Shown here: positions 7,997 to 16,473 of the stretch, piece after piece
How positions within the stretch are numbered: position 1 is the first letter of the stretch
Layout: each line of letters begins with the position of its first letter
Program-made: the position numbers and the translations under genes
From: Heyndrickxia oleronia
GTDB taxonomy: Bacteria > Bacillota > Bacilli > Bacillales > Bacillaceae_C
Reading direction: 5' to 3'
Length of the DNA: 64,000 nt
Assembly (NCBI RefSeq): GCF_017809215.1
Contig: NZ_CP065424.1
Location: 1,142,001-1,206,000, forward strand
Notes under the pieces: model-generated
Database searches by the model: none
What the model saw: only the letters and a program-made list of their open reading frames with translations
What the model was told of the DNA's origin: nothing

Positions 7997-8046
7997 GAGA
8001 TAAGGAAGGTAGAACATCATTCACCACCCTTATCTCTTTTTATTTT
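7996..8046 (+). terminator. riboswitch-controlled intrinsic terminator
   Basis: AGAGATAAGG (7996-8005) pairs with CCTTATCTCT (8028-8037), followed by TTTTATTTTT. It starts at the last base of the pfl motif, the expected place for the expression platform. Confidence 0.85.
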
Positions 8047-8187
8047 TGTAAAAGTCTAACAGTCGGCTTTTACACTCAATACAGCGGTTCTTATGAAGTT
8101 TGCAGCTCTTTTCAAAGTGAAGTTAAAGATGTAACCCCTTCAGCATTCATTATTACTTCAATTGCAATAATGTTTGAGAAAAGAGCC
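8040..8187. repeat. dispersed intergenic repeat between riboswitch and folD
   Basis: It shares GTAAAAGTC...GGCTTTTAC and the right end ATGTTTGAGAAAAGAGCC with the other copies; the left terminal end is missing and merges with the U-tract of the riboswitch terminator. It ends 12 bp before the AGGAGG of folD and lengthens the leader. Confidence 0.75.
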
Positions 8188-8210
8188 TTACATTTTAAGG
8201 AGGTTTCTTA

Positions 8211-9056
8211 ATGGAAAAACAAATTCTTGATGGAAGATTAGTTGCTGACAGTGTGAAAAATAGCTTGAAAGAAAGAGTGGAAAACCTTATTAAGAAGGGG
8301 ATCACTCCATGCCTCGCTACAATTCTAGTTGGGGATGATCCATCCTCAGAAACATATGTAAATATGAAGGGAAAAGCTTGTGAAAAGCTTGGAATGAAAT
8401 CAATAAAAATCCATCTCTCCAAAGAAACATCAACAGAGGAACTTTTAGAAACCATTCAAAAGTTAAATGAAGATGACACCGTACATGGAATACTACTTCA
8501 ACACCCAGTCCCATCCCAAATTGATGAGCGAAAAGCATTCGATGCAATTGATATTCGTAAGGATGTTGACGGAGTAACAAGCTTTGGATACGGACAAACT
8601 GCATTAGGGTTTGGAAAATTTCCTTCCTGTACACCTGCTGCGATTATGAAAATCTTAGACTACTATGAAATTCCGATTGAAGGAAAACATGCCGTTGTTA
8701 TTGGTAGAAGCCCAATCCTAGGAAAACCTGTATCTGCCTTACTTTTAAATGAAAATGCAACGGTAACGACCTGTCATTCACGAACTACCAATTTAGCAGA
8801 AATCGTAAAATTGGCTGATATCGTCGTAGCTGCCGTTGGAAAGCCAAACTTTATTCAAGGTGATTGGATCAAACCAGGTGCCGTTGTATTAGACGCTGGA
8901 TATAACAAAGGAAACATTGGGGATGTAGATTATGAAGCTTGCCTTGTAAACTCAAGTGCAATCACTCCAGTTCCCGGTGGCGTAGGTCCAGTCACAATAT
9001 CTATGCTTTTAAAACACACAGTTGATGCAGCGGAAGAATCATTAAAAGCAAATTAA
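8211..9056 (+). CDS. folD: bifunctional methylene-THF dehydrogenase / methenyl-THF cyclohydrolase FolD
   Basis: A 281-residue enzyme that oxidises 5,10-methylene-THF with NADP and hydrolyses the product to 10-formyl-THF for purine synthesis. Catalytic Tyr and Lys lie in SETYVNMKGKACEKLG; the substrate site is KDVDGVTSFGYG; the Rossmann motif is VVIGRSPILGKPVSALL; the C-terminal signature is TPVPGGVGPVTISML. Length is normal. AGGAGG precedes the ATG. It is a single gene under the ZTP riboswitch, not part of the usual nusB-folD-xseA cluster, so the genome may hold a second folD; that cannot be seen here. Confidence 0.95.
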   Translation: MEKQILDGRLVADSVKNSLKERVENLIKKGITPCLATILVGDDPSSETYVNMKGKACEKLGMKSIKIHLSKETSTEELLETIQKLNEDDTVHGILLQHPVPSQIDERKAFDAIDIRKDVDGVTSFGYGQTALGFGKFPSCTPAAIMKILDYYEIPIEGKHAVVIGRSPILGKPVSALLLNENATVTTCHSRTTNLAEIVKLADIVVAAVGKPNFIQGDWIKPGAVVLDAGYNKGNIGDVDYEACLVNSSAITPVPGGVGPVTISMLLKHTVDAAEESLKAN

Positions 9057-9060
9057 TCGA

Positions 9061-9088
9061 AAGGATGAGAGTAGTCTCATCCTTTTTG
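9061..9088 (+). terminator. folD terminator
   Basis: AAGGATGAGA (9061-9070) and TCTCATCCTT (9075-9084) form a 10-bp stem with loop GTAG, followed by TTTG. Confidence 0.85.
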
Positions 9089-9170
9089 TTTGCTTAAAAA
9101 TTGACTGGATTAGGATTAGTTAATGGAAGAAGAAGGTTCAAAGGATTGGAAAGACTACATAATAAAGTGG

Positions 9171-9890
9171 AAACCAATCAAAAAAAGTAAAAGACAGAAC
9201 AAAAAAAGGATGAACCAGACAAGAAAAGAGAAAGACCATACAAAAAGGTGAAAACCACTCAAAAAAAGTAAAAGACAGGACAATAAAAAGAGAGGACCAC
9301 ACAAGAAAAGGGGGATACCACACAATAAACTGAAAACCAATCAAAAAAAGAGAAGGACAGGACAATAAAAAGGATGAACCAGACAAGAAAAGCGAAGGAC
9401 CATACAAAAAGGTGAAAACCACTCAAAAAAAGTAAAAGATAGGACAATAAATAGGATAAACCAAACAAGAAAAGCGAAGGACCCACAAGAAAATGGGTAA
9501 ACCGCACAAAAAAGTAGAAACCAATCAAAAAAAATAAAAGACAGAACAATAAAAAGGATGAACCCCACAAGAAAAGAGAAGGACCACACAAAAAATGAGT
9601 AAACCACACAAAAAAGTAGAAACCAATAAAAAAAAGTAAAAGACAGGACAATAAAAAGGATGAACCCCACAAGAAAATGGGTAAACCGCACAAAAAAGTA
9701 GAAACCAATCAAAAAAAATAAAAGACAGAACAATAAAAAGGATGAACCCCACAAGAAAAGAGAAGGACCACACAAGAAAATGAGTAAACCACACAAAAAA
9801 GTAGAAACCAATAAAAAAAAGTAAAGGACTAAACAATAAAAAGTAAGAGCCAGACAAGAAAAGAGAAAGTCTACCCAAAAATTTAAAAAA
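9171..9890. repeat. A-rich, T-poor tandem minisatellite, about eight units of 80-103 bp
   Basis: Each unit opens with AAACCAAT(C)AAAAAA and runs through AAAGACAGGACAATAAAAAG, GATGAACC-CACAAGAAAAG and GGACCACACAAAAA. The unit itself is built from 20-21 bp sub-repeats with the core ACCA-ACAA-AAAA. The plus strand is almost free of T, so minus-strand frames stay open and give spurious Phe/Leu-rich reading frames. No ribosome binding site or known domain supports a gene. It fills the gap between folD and the ABC cluster. Confidence 0.85.
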
Positions 9891-9915
9891 CCTATTCCCA
9901 ATAATCAGGAATAGG
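9885..9915 (-). terminator. terminator of the ABC transporter operon
   Basis: On the minus strand CCTATTCC and GGAATAGG form a stem followed by TTTTTTAAATTTTT. It lies just after the last permease gene and next to the minisatellite. Confidence 0.85.
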
Positions 9916-9929
9916 CTTCAAACAACTAT

Positions 9930-11075
9930 CTACACAAAACTTTTTGTATTATTATTTCGACCAAATTTGTAGATTGCAATTAAGAAAAATGCAAGTGCAA
10001 AACCAAGTAGAATCATAAAGTTTAAGTACAAGCTTCCAAGTGTATTTCCTTCCTGAAGTGCTGTTATCGTAGACAATGTCCAGCGCTGTGGAAGGAAATT
10101 AGCGATTTTCTGGAGAGAGTCTGGCATAACCTCTAATGGCCAAAAGCATCCAGAAAGCATAACGGTAGGTAGGACAATTAAATTTTGCAGAGCATTTGCT
10201 GCACTCCTGCTATTTGAAAAGGAAACGATTACTAATGCAAGACCGACTGCGACTAAGGCAAAAGTAAATAACACTAGAGCTGCTTCAATCAATGGAATTT
10301 GAATATCGATATTAAATACAGTCGTTAACACCGTTAGTGTTATGATCACTTGGATTGTCATTACAATCATGTTTACAATGACATTAGACAGGATATATTT
10401 TCGTGCACTAATTGGTGTGGATAATAATCGAAAATAGGTACGATTTTCTTTCTCTGTTAGAATAATCTCTGACATATTTCCTGCTGACATGAGCATGATC
10501 ATAATTAGGAAACCTACTGCTGTATAGGTCATTCCCTTTCCTTTTGACGTGTCTGATACGACTTGAGTTGTCACTTTAAAGGTACTTGTTTGAAAGTCTT
10601 TATACATTTTATCAAATGATTGTAGATTACCATCTGCTATTTGGCTAATAGTAGAAATATTATCGATGTATTGATACAAATAGGATTTTACATAACTAGT
10701 TATTGCCGCTCCTTTGATGGAGGTGATTTCGATATGTTGTGGAGATCCTTTTAAGACACTTTCAGAATACCCTTCATCGAGGGTGATAACGGTGTCGAGC
10801 GTTCCAGATGTTATTTTATCTTGAATTTGGGATTCATTGATTTTTGATACCTTTACATTTTTTAAACCTTGTAAAAATTTGACCGTATCTTGTGAAATTT
10901 CCTGTTGATCATGATTTACAACACCTACATGAAGGTTCATTTTTGTATCTCCACCATAGGCAACAAGGGCAATGAAGATCCCGATTAATGGCATGAATAG
11001 ATACATGATGATATTTTTCTTTTTACGAAAGGTGACACTAAGCGTATTACCGACTAACCAAAGAATATCCTTCAT
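9930..11075 (-). CDS. ABC-2 type permease (LnrN/YfiN-like)
   Basis: A 381-residue membrane subunit: one membrane helix near the N-terminus, a large extracellular domain (residues 50-210), then five helices in the C-terminal half. LTEKENRTYFRLLSTPISARKYI is the typical cytoplasmic loop of ABC-2 permeases, and LSGCFWPLEVMPDSLQKIANFLPQRW the conserved late segment. The start at 11075 has GGAGGG upstream and overlaps the stop of the previous gene (TAATG), indicating translational coupling. With its partner and the ATPase it should form an exporter like the B. subtilis linearmycin transporter LnrLMN. Confidence 0.85.
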   Translation of the reverse strand: MKDILWLVGNTLSVTFRKKKNIIMYLFMPLIGIFIALVAYGGDTKMNLHVGVVNHDQQEISQDTVKFLQGLKNVKVSKINESQIQDKITSGTLDTVITLDEGYSESVLKGSPQHIEITSIKGAAITSYVKSYLYQYIDNISTISQIADGNLQSFDKMYKDFQTSTFKVTTQVVSDTSKGKGMTYTAVGFLIMIMLMSAGNMSEIILTEKENRTYFRLLSTPISARKYILSNVIVNMIVMTIQVIITLTVLTTVFNIDIQIPLIEAALVLFTFALVAVGLALVIVSFSNSRSAANALQNLIVLPTVMLSGCFWPLEVMPDSLQKIANFLPQRWTLSTITALQEGNTLGSLYLNFMILLGFALAFFLIAIYKFGRNNNTKSFV

Positions 11076-12196
11076 TATAATCCCTCCTGTCTTTTTAAAA
11101 AGGTAACAGCGATCAATAAAAATACAATGGCGACACAAATATTTATTGTAAGTGCTGGAATTGCAGCCGAAAAGTCATTCGCATAAATAATTTTTGTGAT
11201 TGCTTGGTTCTCCCATGTTAAGGGGGAAAGCTTTGTAAGAAAATTCATCATTCCTTCTGGATTTTCGATTTTAAAATAAGCACCACCAAAAAAGGAGGAG
11301 AGTTGAATGACCAGCATAATAATGGTGGTTGCTGCTGCACTTGATTTAGTAATATAGCTTATTCCGAGTCCAAAGCTAACAGCTAGAATTACTTCAGTTA
11401 GTAGAACAAGAAATATCATCCAAATATTATCTCCCCAATTGACATGAAACAATAACTTACTAAAGAAGACAACTAGTAATACACAAATGAAATTAAGTAC
11501 AACATTTCCAAGAACTTTTCCGATGAAAATTTCACTCTTTTTTACAGGGGAGACAATTAAACGAATCGCTGTCTTTCGAATTCTTTCGCCATTGATTAAG
11601 GAGCTAGCAGACATCGCACCATAAAGAGCGATCATTGTTGTCATTACAATGGCATAGTAATCCATTGAGCCAGGTTGTTTATCAGGCAACAAAGAAGTCT
11701 CTTTAATAAATGATTCATGTTTCTGATTAGTAAATACCATTCCCACTTTTTCAGGAGCGACTTTGATTACTTGTGAAGCAATATTGTATTTATCAACAAA
11801 TGAGGTTAACATGCCTTGAAGAATATTGCCCTCTATACTGTTTTGGTTATTTATATAAAGCTGAATGCCTTTTGGATTAATCTCGATATATCCATCATAT
11901 TTATTCTGCTTCATGTCTTCTTTTCCATTAGCATTCTCAGCGGCTTTTTTAAAATGAATGCCTTCTTTTTCAGCTGCCTTAATGAATGGATTGAGATATT
12001 CGGAAAACTCTCCATTTGATTGGTCTTTATATAAAACGTTCATATCGTCTATTGTTATACTTGCATTAAAAGTACTTGAAAGGGCAGTGCCTAAAACAAG
12101 CATTAAGACGATCGGAAAAGCAAGCATAAATACCAAAGTACGAATATCTAGAAAATCAGATTTGATTTCTTTCATCGCGATATGAAAAATATTCAT
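11075..12196 (-). CDS. ABC-2 type permease (LnrM/YfiM-like)
   Basis: A 373-residue partner permease with the same plan: one N-terminal membrane helix (FMLAFPIVLMLVLGTAL), an extracellular domain to about residue 180, then five helices. SLINGERIRKTAIRLIVSPVKKSEIFIGK is the conserved cytoplasmic loop and LSPLTWENQAITKII the late motif. AGGAGGTTATTGG precedes the ATG. It lies 22 bp after the ATPase gene and overlaps the following permease gene by one base. The pair probably forms a heterodimer that exports or expels a membrane-active compound. Confidence 0.85.
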   Translation of the reverse strand: MNIFHIAMKEIKSDFLDIRTLVFMLAFPIVLMLVLGTALSSTFNASITIDDMNVLYKDQSNGEFSEYLNPFIKAAEKEGIHFKKAAENANGKEDMKQNKYDGYIEINPKGIQLYINNQNSIEGNILQGMLTSFVDKYNIASQVIKVAPEKVGMVFTNQKHESFIKETSLLPDKQPGSMDYYAIVMTTMIALYGAMSASSLINGERIRKTAIRLIVSPVKKSEIFIGKVLGNVVLNFICVLLVVFFSKLLFHVNWGDNIWMIFLVLLTEVILAVSFGLGISYITKSSAAATTIIMLVIQLSSFFGGAYFKIENPEGMMNFLTKLSPLTWENQAITKIIYANDFSAAIPALTINICVAIVFLLIAVTFLKRQEGL

Positions 12197-12218
12197 TCCA
12201 ATAACCTCCTTTCTGTAT

Positions 12219-13157
12219 TTATTGATCTCTTAAATTTCTACCTGTCAATGTTAAAAATACGGTTTCTAAATTTGGTGCTTTTTCTTGTAGAGAGCGAATC
12301 TCAACGTGTCTACCTATAAAATGTTCAATAATTTGATTTAAATTATTCACACCTGTATCAGAATTGATTTTGATGCAATTCTCATCTATTTGAACGGCTT
12401 CGACTCCATTAATAGCTTTGATAGCTGCAAGATCAATATTTTCAGTAGATTTGACCTCAATCCAAAGATCTTTCGTATTGGTGATAATCGATTTTAGCTG
12501 TTCCTTTGTTCCTTCTGCAATGATTTTTCCATGATCAATAATAGCAATTCGTGAACAGATTTCCTCAACCTCTTCCATATAATGACTTGTATAAATGACC
12601 GTACATCCCATTTCATTAAGTTTTCGAACGGAGGTTAAAATATAATTTCTTGATTGTGGATCGATCCCAACAGTTGGTTCATCCATGATAATGAGTTTTG
12701 GTTGATGGGCAATGGCACAAGCAATATTCAGGCGTCGTTTCATCCCACCTGAGAAATTTTTCGGATAACTTTTATGTTTATCTTGTAAACCGACAAATTC
12801 TAATGCTTCCTCTACACTCTCTCGGAGCGCATTTCCACGTAAACCATAAAGTCCTGCAAAGAACTTTACATTTTCATAGGCAGTTAAATCCTCATAAATG
12901 GCTAGATCCTGAGGGACCATTCCGATATTCATTTTGGCAAAACGGCTATTTTTCATAATGTTTTTGCCAAGAATATTGATGGTTCCTTCATTATGTCGTA
13001 ATAGCCCTGCAACCATATTAATCGTTGTACTTTTACCAGCACCATTGGCACCAAGAAAACCAAAGATTTCTCCTTCTTGAACAGAAAGGGACATATTATC
13101 AACGGCAATAAAATCACCAAATTTTTTTGTTAAGTTTTTTATCTCTAAAACGTTCAT
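12219..13157 (-). CDS. ABC transporter ATP-binding protein (LnrL/YfiL-like)
   Basis: A 312-residue ATPase. Walker A is GANGAGKSTT, the signature is FSGGMKRRLNIA, Walker B is KLIIMDEPTVGID and the switch histidine is in VIYTSHYMEE. The C-terminal 90 residues form the accessory domain seen in drug-export ATPases of the CcmA/NodI type. GGGGTGAGAGG precedes the ATG. It powers the two permeases encoded downstream. A hairpin with a T-tract lies between it and the upstream kinase gene, so it may have its own promoter or be partly insulated. Confidence 0.92.
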   Translation of the reverse strand: MNVLEIKNLTKKFGDFIAVDNMSLSVQEGEIFGFLGANGAGKSTTINMVAGLLRHNEGTINILGKNIMKNSRFAKMNIGMVPQDLAIYEDLTAYENVKFFAGLYGLRGNALRESVEEALEFVGLQDKHKSYPKNFSGGMKRRLNIACAIAHQPKLIIMDEPTVGIDPQSRNYILTSVRKLNEMGCTVIYTSHYMEEVEEICSRIAIIDHGKIIAEGTKEQLKSIITNTKDLWIEVKSTENIDLAAIKAINGVEAVQIDENCIKINSDTGVNNLNQIIEHFIGRHVEIRSLQEKAPNLETVFLTLTGRNLRDQ

Positions 13158-13191
13158 CCTCTCACCCCTAAATAAGTTTGTATCGTAAGTA

Positions 13192-13229
13192 TAAAAAAAA
13201 GAATGAACGAATATAAGTGTAATCGTTCA
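13192..13229 (-). terminator. hairpin with T-tract between kinase and ABC ATPase genes
   Basis: On the minus strand TGAACGA and TCGTTCA (13204-13229) form a stem followed by TTCTTTTTTTT. It could terminate or attenuate transcription from the regulator genes into the transporter genes. Confidence 0.6.
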
Positions 13230-13275
13230 CCCTTTTCATATGAAAATATTCATATTTTTTGTATGAGAATTTCAT

Positions 13276-14379
13276 TTAGTCGATAGGAAGGAGAGTAGTA
13301 ACGGAAAATCCATTAGTCCCATCAATGATTACTTTTCCATGAATGGATGCAGCACGTTCCTCCATACCAATGATTCCTAGCCCCTTTTTGATTTTGTCTG
13401 CCCCAGAACCATTATCCTTTACCTCAACTCTAATGAGCTTGTTCAGCACTTTCATGTCTACTGAAATAAAGGTCGCAGTCGAATATTTCAGTGAGTTTGT
13501 TAATGATTCCGTTATATTTTCATGGATAATTTTCCATTGGATTGGGGAAAGGATGTCCATATTTCCGTGATGAGTCAAAGCAGTTTTTATATGATGCTTG
13601 GAAGAAAACTCTTCAAGAAAGAGTTTCATTCGATGGATTCCAACTTGGGCTGTTGGAGGCTTCATATTTTTCAATGTTAAACGAATATTTTCTATGCCAT
13701 CACTGGAAATATTAATAGCATTTTGCAGTAATTCCATTGCTTTCTCTTTATCAATTTCTAGTAAGCGTTTCGCTGCTTCCATTTGGATCAGGGCCCCTGT
13801 CATTGAATGGCCAATTTTATCATGGATCTCTTGAGAGATGCGGTTCCGTTCCTCCAATTTAAAGGTGTATTCGGATTGTCTAATGTACTCATTATTTTCG
13901 TTCAAATTTTTTGTCAGCTTTTGAATCGACTTTCTCATTGCATCAATTTGTTGTTCATTTTTTAGCATGACAATTTGATATTTCGTAGCAATGTTGAATA
14001 TGATAAAGCTTGATATAGCAATCAAGAAATATTCTGGCTGTAATGCTTTTTCTATGTAAAAAATAGGAATGACAGAAATGGCCAGAGGAACCCATTTTCG
14101 TTCAATTATATGTGATGACAATTCAATTAGTGATAATGGCAATAGAAAAATAAACAAAGGATGGATGAATACATAGGCCAAAATGGATAGGGTAATAGAT
14201 AATAGGAAGAAGATCCATTTTAACATCTTTTGCTTAAAAATATAGACAGCAATATTTATACAGAAATAACAAATGAGTGCAAAAACAAACCATGAAAGAC
14301 TGTCAATTATACCCCGTATTCCATTGATAATGATAAAAAGTAAAATAAGAACTTTGTTTAAAATGATCCAATTTTCCAT
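13276..14379 (-). CDS. NarL-type sensor histidine kinase (LnrJ/YfiJ-like)
   Basis: A 367-residue membrane kinase. Residues 1-150 hold five or six membrane segments with short loops, so it probably senses within the membrane. The HisKA_3 phosphoacceptor box is RNRISQEIHDKIGHSMTGA, and the ATPase domain shows the N box (ENITESLTNSLKYS), VKDNGSGADKIKKGLGIIGM and a final VTTLLPID. It starts one base after the stop of the response regulator gene. In B. subtilis the equivalent kinase responds to polyenes such as linearmycin; that ligand is inference here. Confidence 0.88.
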   Translation of the reverse strand: MENWIILNKVLILLFIIINGIRGIIDSLSWFVFALICYFCINIAVYIFKQKMLKWIFFLLSITLSILAYVFIHPLFIFLLPLSLIELSSHIIERKWVPLAISVIPIFYIEKALQPEYFLIAISSFIIFNIATKYQIVMLKNEQQIDAMRKSIQKLTKNLNENNEYIRQSEYTFKLEERNRISQEIHDKIGHSMTGALIQMEAAKRLLEIDKEKAMELLQNAINISSDGIENIRLTLKNMKPPTAQVGIHRMKLFLEEFSSKHHIKTALTHHGNMDILSPIQWKIIHENITESLTNSLKYSTATFISVDMKVLNKLIRVEVKDNGSGADKIKKGLGIIGMEERAASIHGKVIIDGTNGFSVTTLLPID

Positions 14380-14380
14380 A

Positions 14381-15034
14381 TTAATCTACTTTTCCTGTAA
14401 TAAAATAAATCGCGATTTGTGTCCGATGCTCTAGACCAGTCTTTCCTAAGATAGAGGTAATATAATTAGCCACCGTTCCTTCTGAAATAAATAGCTGCTT
14501 AGATATTTCCTTATTTGAATATCCCTTAGCAATAAGAGACATAATATCTCTTTCTCTTGTCGTAAAAAGAGTGGGATCAATTTTTGTTTCAGTTTCCTTT
14601 GTTTCTAATAAATTAGACTTGATTTTTTCTAAAACAATATCCTGAATGATACTATTTCCGTTATACACACTTCTAATGGCATCTCTAATCCGTTCTGGTT
14701 CATTATTTTTCAATAAATAGCCTTTTGCTCCATTTTTTATTGCATCTAATATGTATTCATCATCATCAAATGTTGTTAATATCATTGGTTTCGTTTTAGT
14801 TTCTTCGGAAATGATTTTTGTTGCTTCAACCCCGTTCATATGGGGCATTCGTACATCTAATAATGCCACGTCTACCTCGTTATTTTTGCAATAGTCAACT
14901 GCTTCCTTTCCATCATTCAAGGTATCCAAAACTTCGAATTCCTCATATGTATTTAAAATGATTTTCAATCCTTCTCGGATAAAAGAGTTATCATCCGCAA
15001 TGATGATTTTTATCTTCATATTCATCACATCCAT
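14381..15034 (-). CDS. NarL/LuxR-family response regulator (LnrK/YfiK-like)
   Basis: A receiver-HTH regulator. The acidic pocket is IIIADDNSFIREGL, the phosphoacceptor Asp is in VALLDVRMPHMNGVEA and the conserved Lys in GYLLKN. The HTH reads TTRERDIMSLIAKGYSNKEISKQL and continues with SEGTVANYI. The frame opens at 15034 (MDVMNMK); the ATG at 15019 (MKIKIIIADD) gives the usual family start, so the true N-terminus is unsure by 3-5 residues. It is the first gene of the minus-strand cluster; in B. subtilis lnrJKLMN the kinase gene comes first, so the regulator-kinase order is reversed here. Confidence 0.9.
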   Translation of the reverse strand: MDVMNMKIKIIIADDNSFIREGLKIILNTYEEFEVLDTLNDGKEAVDYCKNNEVDVALLDVRMPHMNGVEATKIISEETKTKPMILTTFDDDEYILDAIKNGAKGYLLKNNEPERIRDAIRSVYNGNSIIQDIVLEKIKSNLLETKETETKIDPTLFTTRERDIMSLIAKGYSNKEISKQLFISEGTVANYITSILGKTGLEHRTQIAIYFITGKVD

Positions 15035-15202
15035 TATTATAATCTTGTTCCAATATTACTATTATATGCCTACGATAAATGGAAAAAAATAAGTAAAAAA
15101 ATGTTTTTAATCTTTTGTTAAGTACCTATTTGGATCTAGGGTCTGCTCTGAGAAGTGACCAGTCCTTTTTTTGTCGGAGCTGAATAAGCTGCTCATGCTA
15201 CA

Positions 15203-15236
15203 AATAAAAGAACGAAGCGTCAATAACGCTTCGTTC
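15203..15236 (-). terminator. terminator after the YjcZ-like gene
   Basis: An 11-bp perfect stem GAACGAAGCGT / ACGCTTCGTTC (15210-15236) with loop CAATA; on the minus strand it is followed by TTTTATTTG. It ends the transcript of the small gene at 15244. Confidence 0.85.
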
Positions 15237-15243
15237 AATTCAT

Positions 15244-15378
15244 TTAGTATGCACCGCCAACAAAAGACGCGCCAACAATGATTAAAAGGATAAACAATAC
15301 AACAATCAATACAAATGTTGATCCGCCACCATAGCCACCACCACTATAGCCGTAACCTCCGCCGTAACCACAGCTCAT
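15244..15378 (-). CDS. YjcZ-family sporulation peptide
   Basis: A 44-residue peptide: an N-terminal Gly/Tyr-rich tract ([19 protein letters not shown]) and a single membrane helix ([18 protein letters not shown]) ending in VGGAY. This is the hallmark of the YjcZ/YczM family of small Bacillaceae proteins annotated as sporulation-associated. GGGAGGTG lies eleven bases before the ATG. It forms a single-gene unit with its own terminator. Confidence 0.88.
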   Translation of the reverse strand: MSCGYGGGYGYSGGGYGGGSTFVLIVVLFILLIIVGASFVGGAY

Positions 15379-15502
15379 AAATAACACCTCCCTTTAACCA
15401 GATAATTTACTGTATGTAAGAGAGGTGCCATTTGAAATGGACAAATGTTTATTGTTGAAAATAAGTAATAAATTAGTCAGTAAAGTAATAATAATTGTTT
15501 AG

Positions 15503-15680
15503 TTAATATTGCTTTTGAAGATATATTTTTATTTCATCTAAATTGAGAGTTAGCTTATCATATTCATATAAATTAGGAAAAATTGCTGTGCTTCCATTTT
15601 GCAAAAGCTCATGAATTGTTTCCTTATAATTTGGAACTTGAATTTTTTCGTCATTTTCCAAAAAAGTGACTTTAACCATA
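15503..15680 (-). pseudogene. small hypothetical gene, frame broken at an A/T run
   Basis: AGGAGGACCCT precedes an ATG at 15680 that opens MVKVTF and then runs out of frame. If one base is removed from the run at 15660-15666, the frame continues as LENDEKIQVPNYKETIHELL to a stop at 15503, giving 58 residues with good codon use. I do not recognise the product. Either the gene is broken or the homopolymer count is wrong. Confidence 0.4.
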
Positions 15681-16086
15681 GGGTCCTCCTATATTCATTT
15701 TCCTTTTTAGTATAATTTTACTATTACTTGTAAGATGATTCCAGTCGAAAGTGTTTTTAGAAAAATAGGGCAATATTCACAAACGTAAAAAAGAATCAAT
15801 TTTATTGCTTAGTCCTAGTACTATGGGCAGTAGTAAAAGGATGTAATATAGAATATAATTTAATTAACAGAATTTTCTCACTCTAATCTTATAAGTGAGC
15901 CGTTCCAATCAGTTGACAAGCTGCATATATTTATAAGTAAGATAGTGGATTTATGAAGGCTAATTATCGTGTGTAGTTGCCTTCGAGCTCTTTTCTTCAG
16001 CTAGTACTTTCAATCGGTAGTAGAAAAAATAGTAAAATTTTTAAACACTGATTAGTTAAGAGCTTATAGAAAAGGGGGAAGATTAT
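15681..16086. other. intergenic stretch, promoter-like elements only
   Basis: No coding frame with a ribosome binding site. TTGACA at 15913 is followed after 19 bp by TAAGAT at 15938, a possible weak promoter toward the small holin-like gene. GAGCTCTTTTC near 15985 faintly recalls the dispersed repeat ends, but not enough to call a copy. Confidence 0.4.
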
Positions 16087-16332
16087 ATGTTTCAAATTTA
16101 TGATGTAGCTTTAATCCCACTTATTGCTGGATTGGTAGAATTGGCTAAACGAGCAGGACTTCCAATTAAATACTCCCCATATGTAGCGATTATTCTTGGA
16201 CTTTTACTTAGTTTTTTTTATCTCACAGATAATATTAAAGAAGGCATTATTGTTGGACTAATGTTGGGCCTATCGGCAAGTGGTCTATATAGCAGTTCAA
16301 AAAATATAACCAAAAATAGTAATGGAAAATAG
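16087..16332 (+). CDS. small holin-like membrane protein
   Basis: An 81-residue protein with two hydrophobic segments: residues 5-20 (IPLIAGLVELAKRAG) and 30-72, with SPYVAIILGLLLSFFYL and IVGLMLGLSASGLYSS. The pattern LAKRAGLPIKYSPYVA followed by GLSASGLYSS resembles small holin-like proteins of Bacillus phages. No other phage gene lies nearby, so this may be a domesticated or orphan copy; function not shown. GGGGGAAG precedes the ATG at 16087. It is followed by a strong terminator shared with tagV. Confidence 0.6.
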   Translation: MFQIYDVALIPLIAGLVELAKRAGLPIKYSPYVAIILGLLLSFFYLTDNIKEGIIVGLMLGLSASGLYSSSKNITKNSNGK

Positions 16333-16404
16333 CATAATTTGTCACTATTACCTGGGAAATCATGAAAGTTAAGGTAAGGATTTGCCGAATAGGGTATTCA
16401 TAAA

Positions 16405-16438
16405 AAAAAACCGCGATCACAATTTCGCGGTTTTTTCT
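16405..16438. terminator. bidirectional terminator between holin-like gene and tagV
   Basis: AAAAAACCGCGA / TCGCGGTTTTTT stem with an 8-base loop, with A and T tracts on both sides; it serves the convergent genes. Confidence 0.85.
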
Positions 16439-16473
16439 TATGAAGTCAGTTTTTGCTTTGAAAAGAAACTATA

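Noticed and set aside
9138..9901. Overlapping minus-strand open frames encoding Phe/Leu/Trp-rich proteins
   Set aside because: They arise because the plus strand of the minisatellite almost lacks T and so the minus strand lacks stop codons. Several frames are open at once, with no ribosome sites and no known domain.
15970..16070. Another copy of the dispersed repeat
   Set aside because: Only GAGCTCTTTTC and a few more bases agree; both ends cannot be matched.
16087..16332. Remnant of a second prophage at the holin-like gene
   Set aside because: No endolysin, tail or integrase gene is near; the gene stands between a sporulation peptide gene and tagV.
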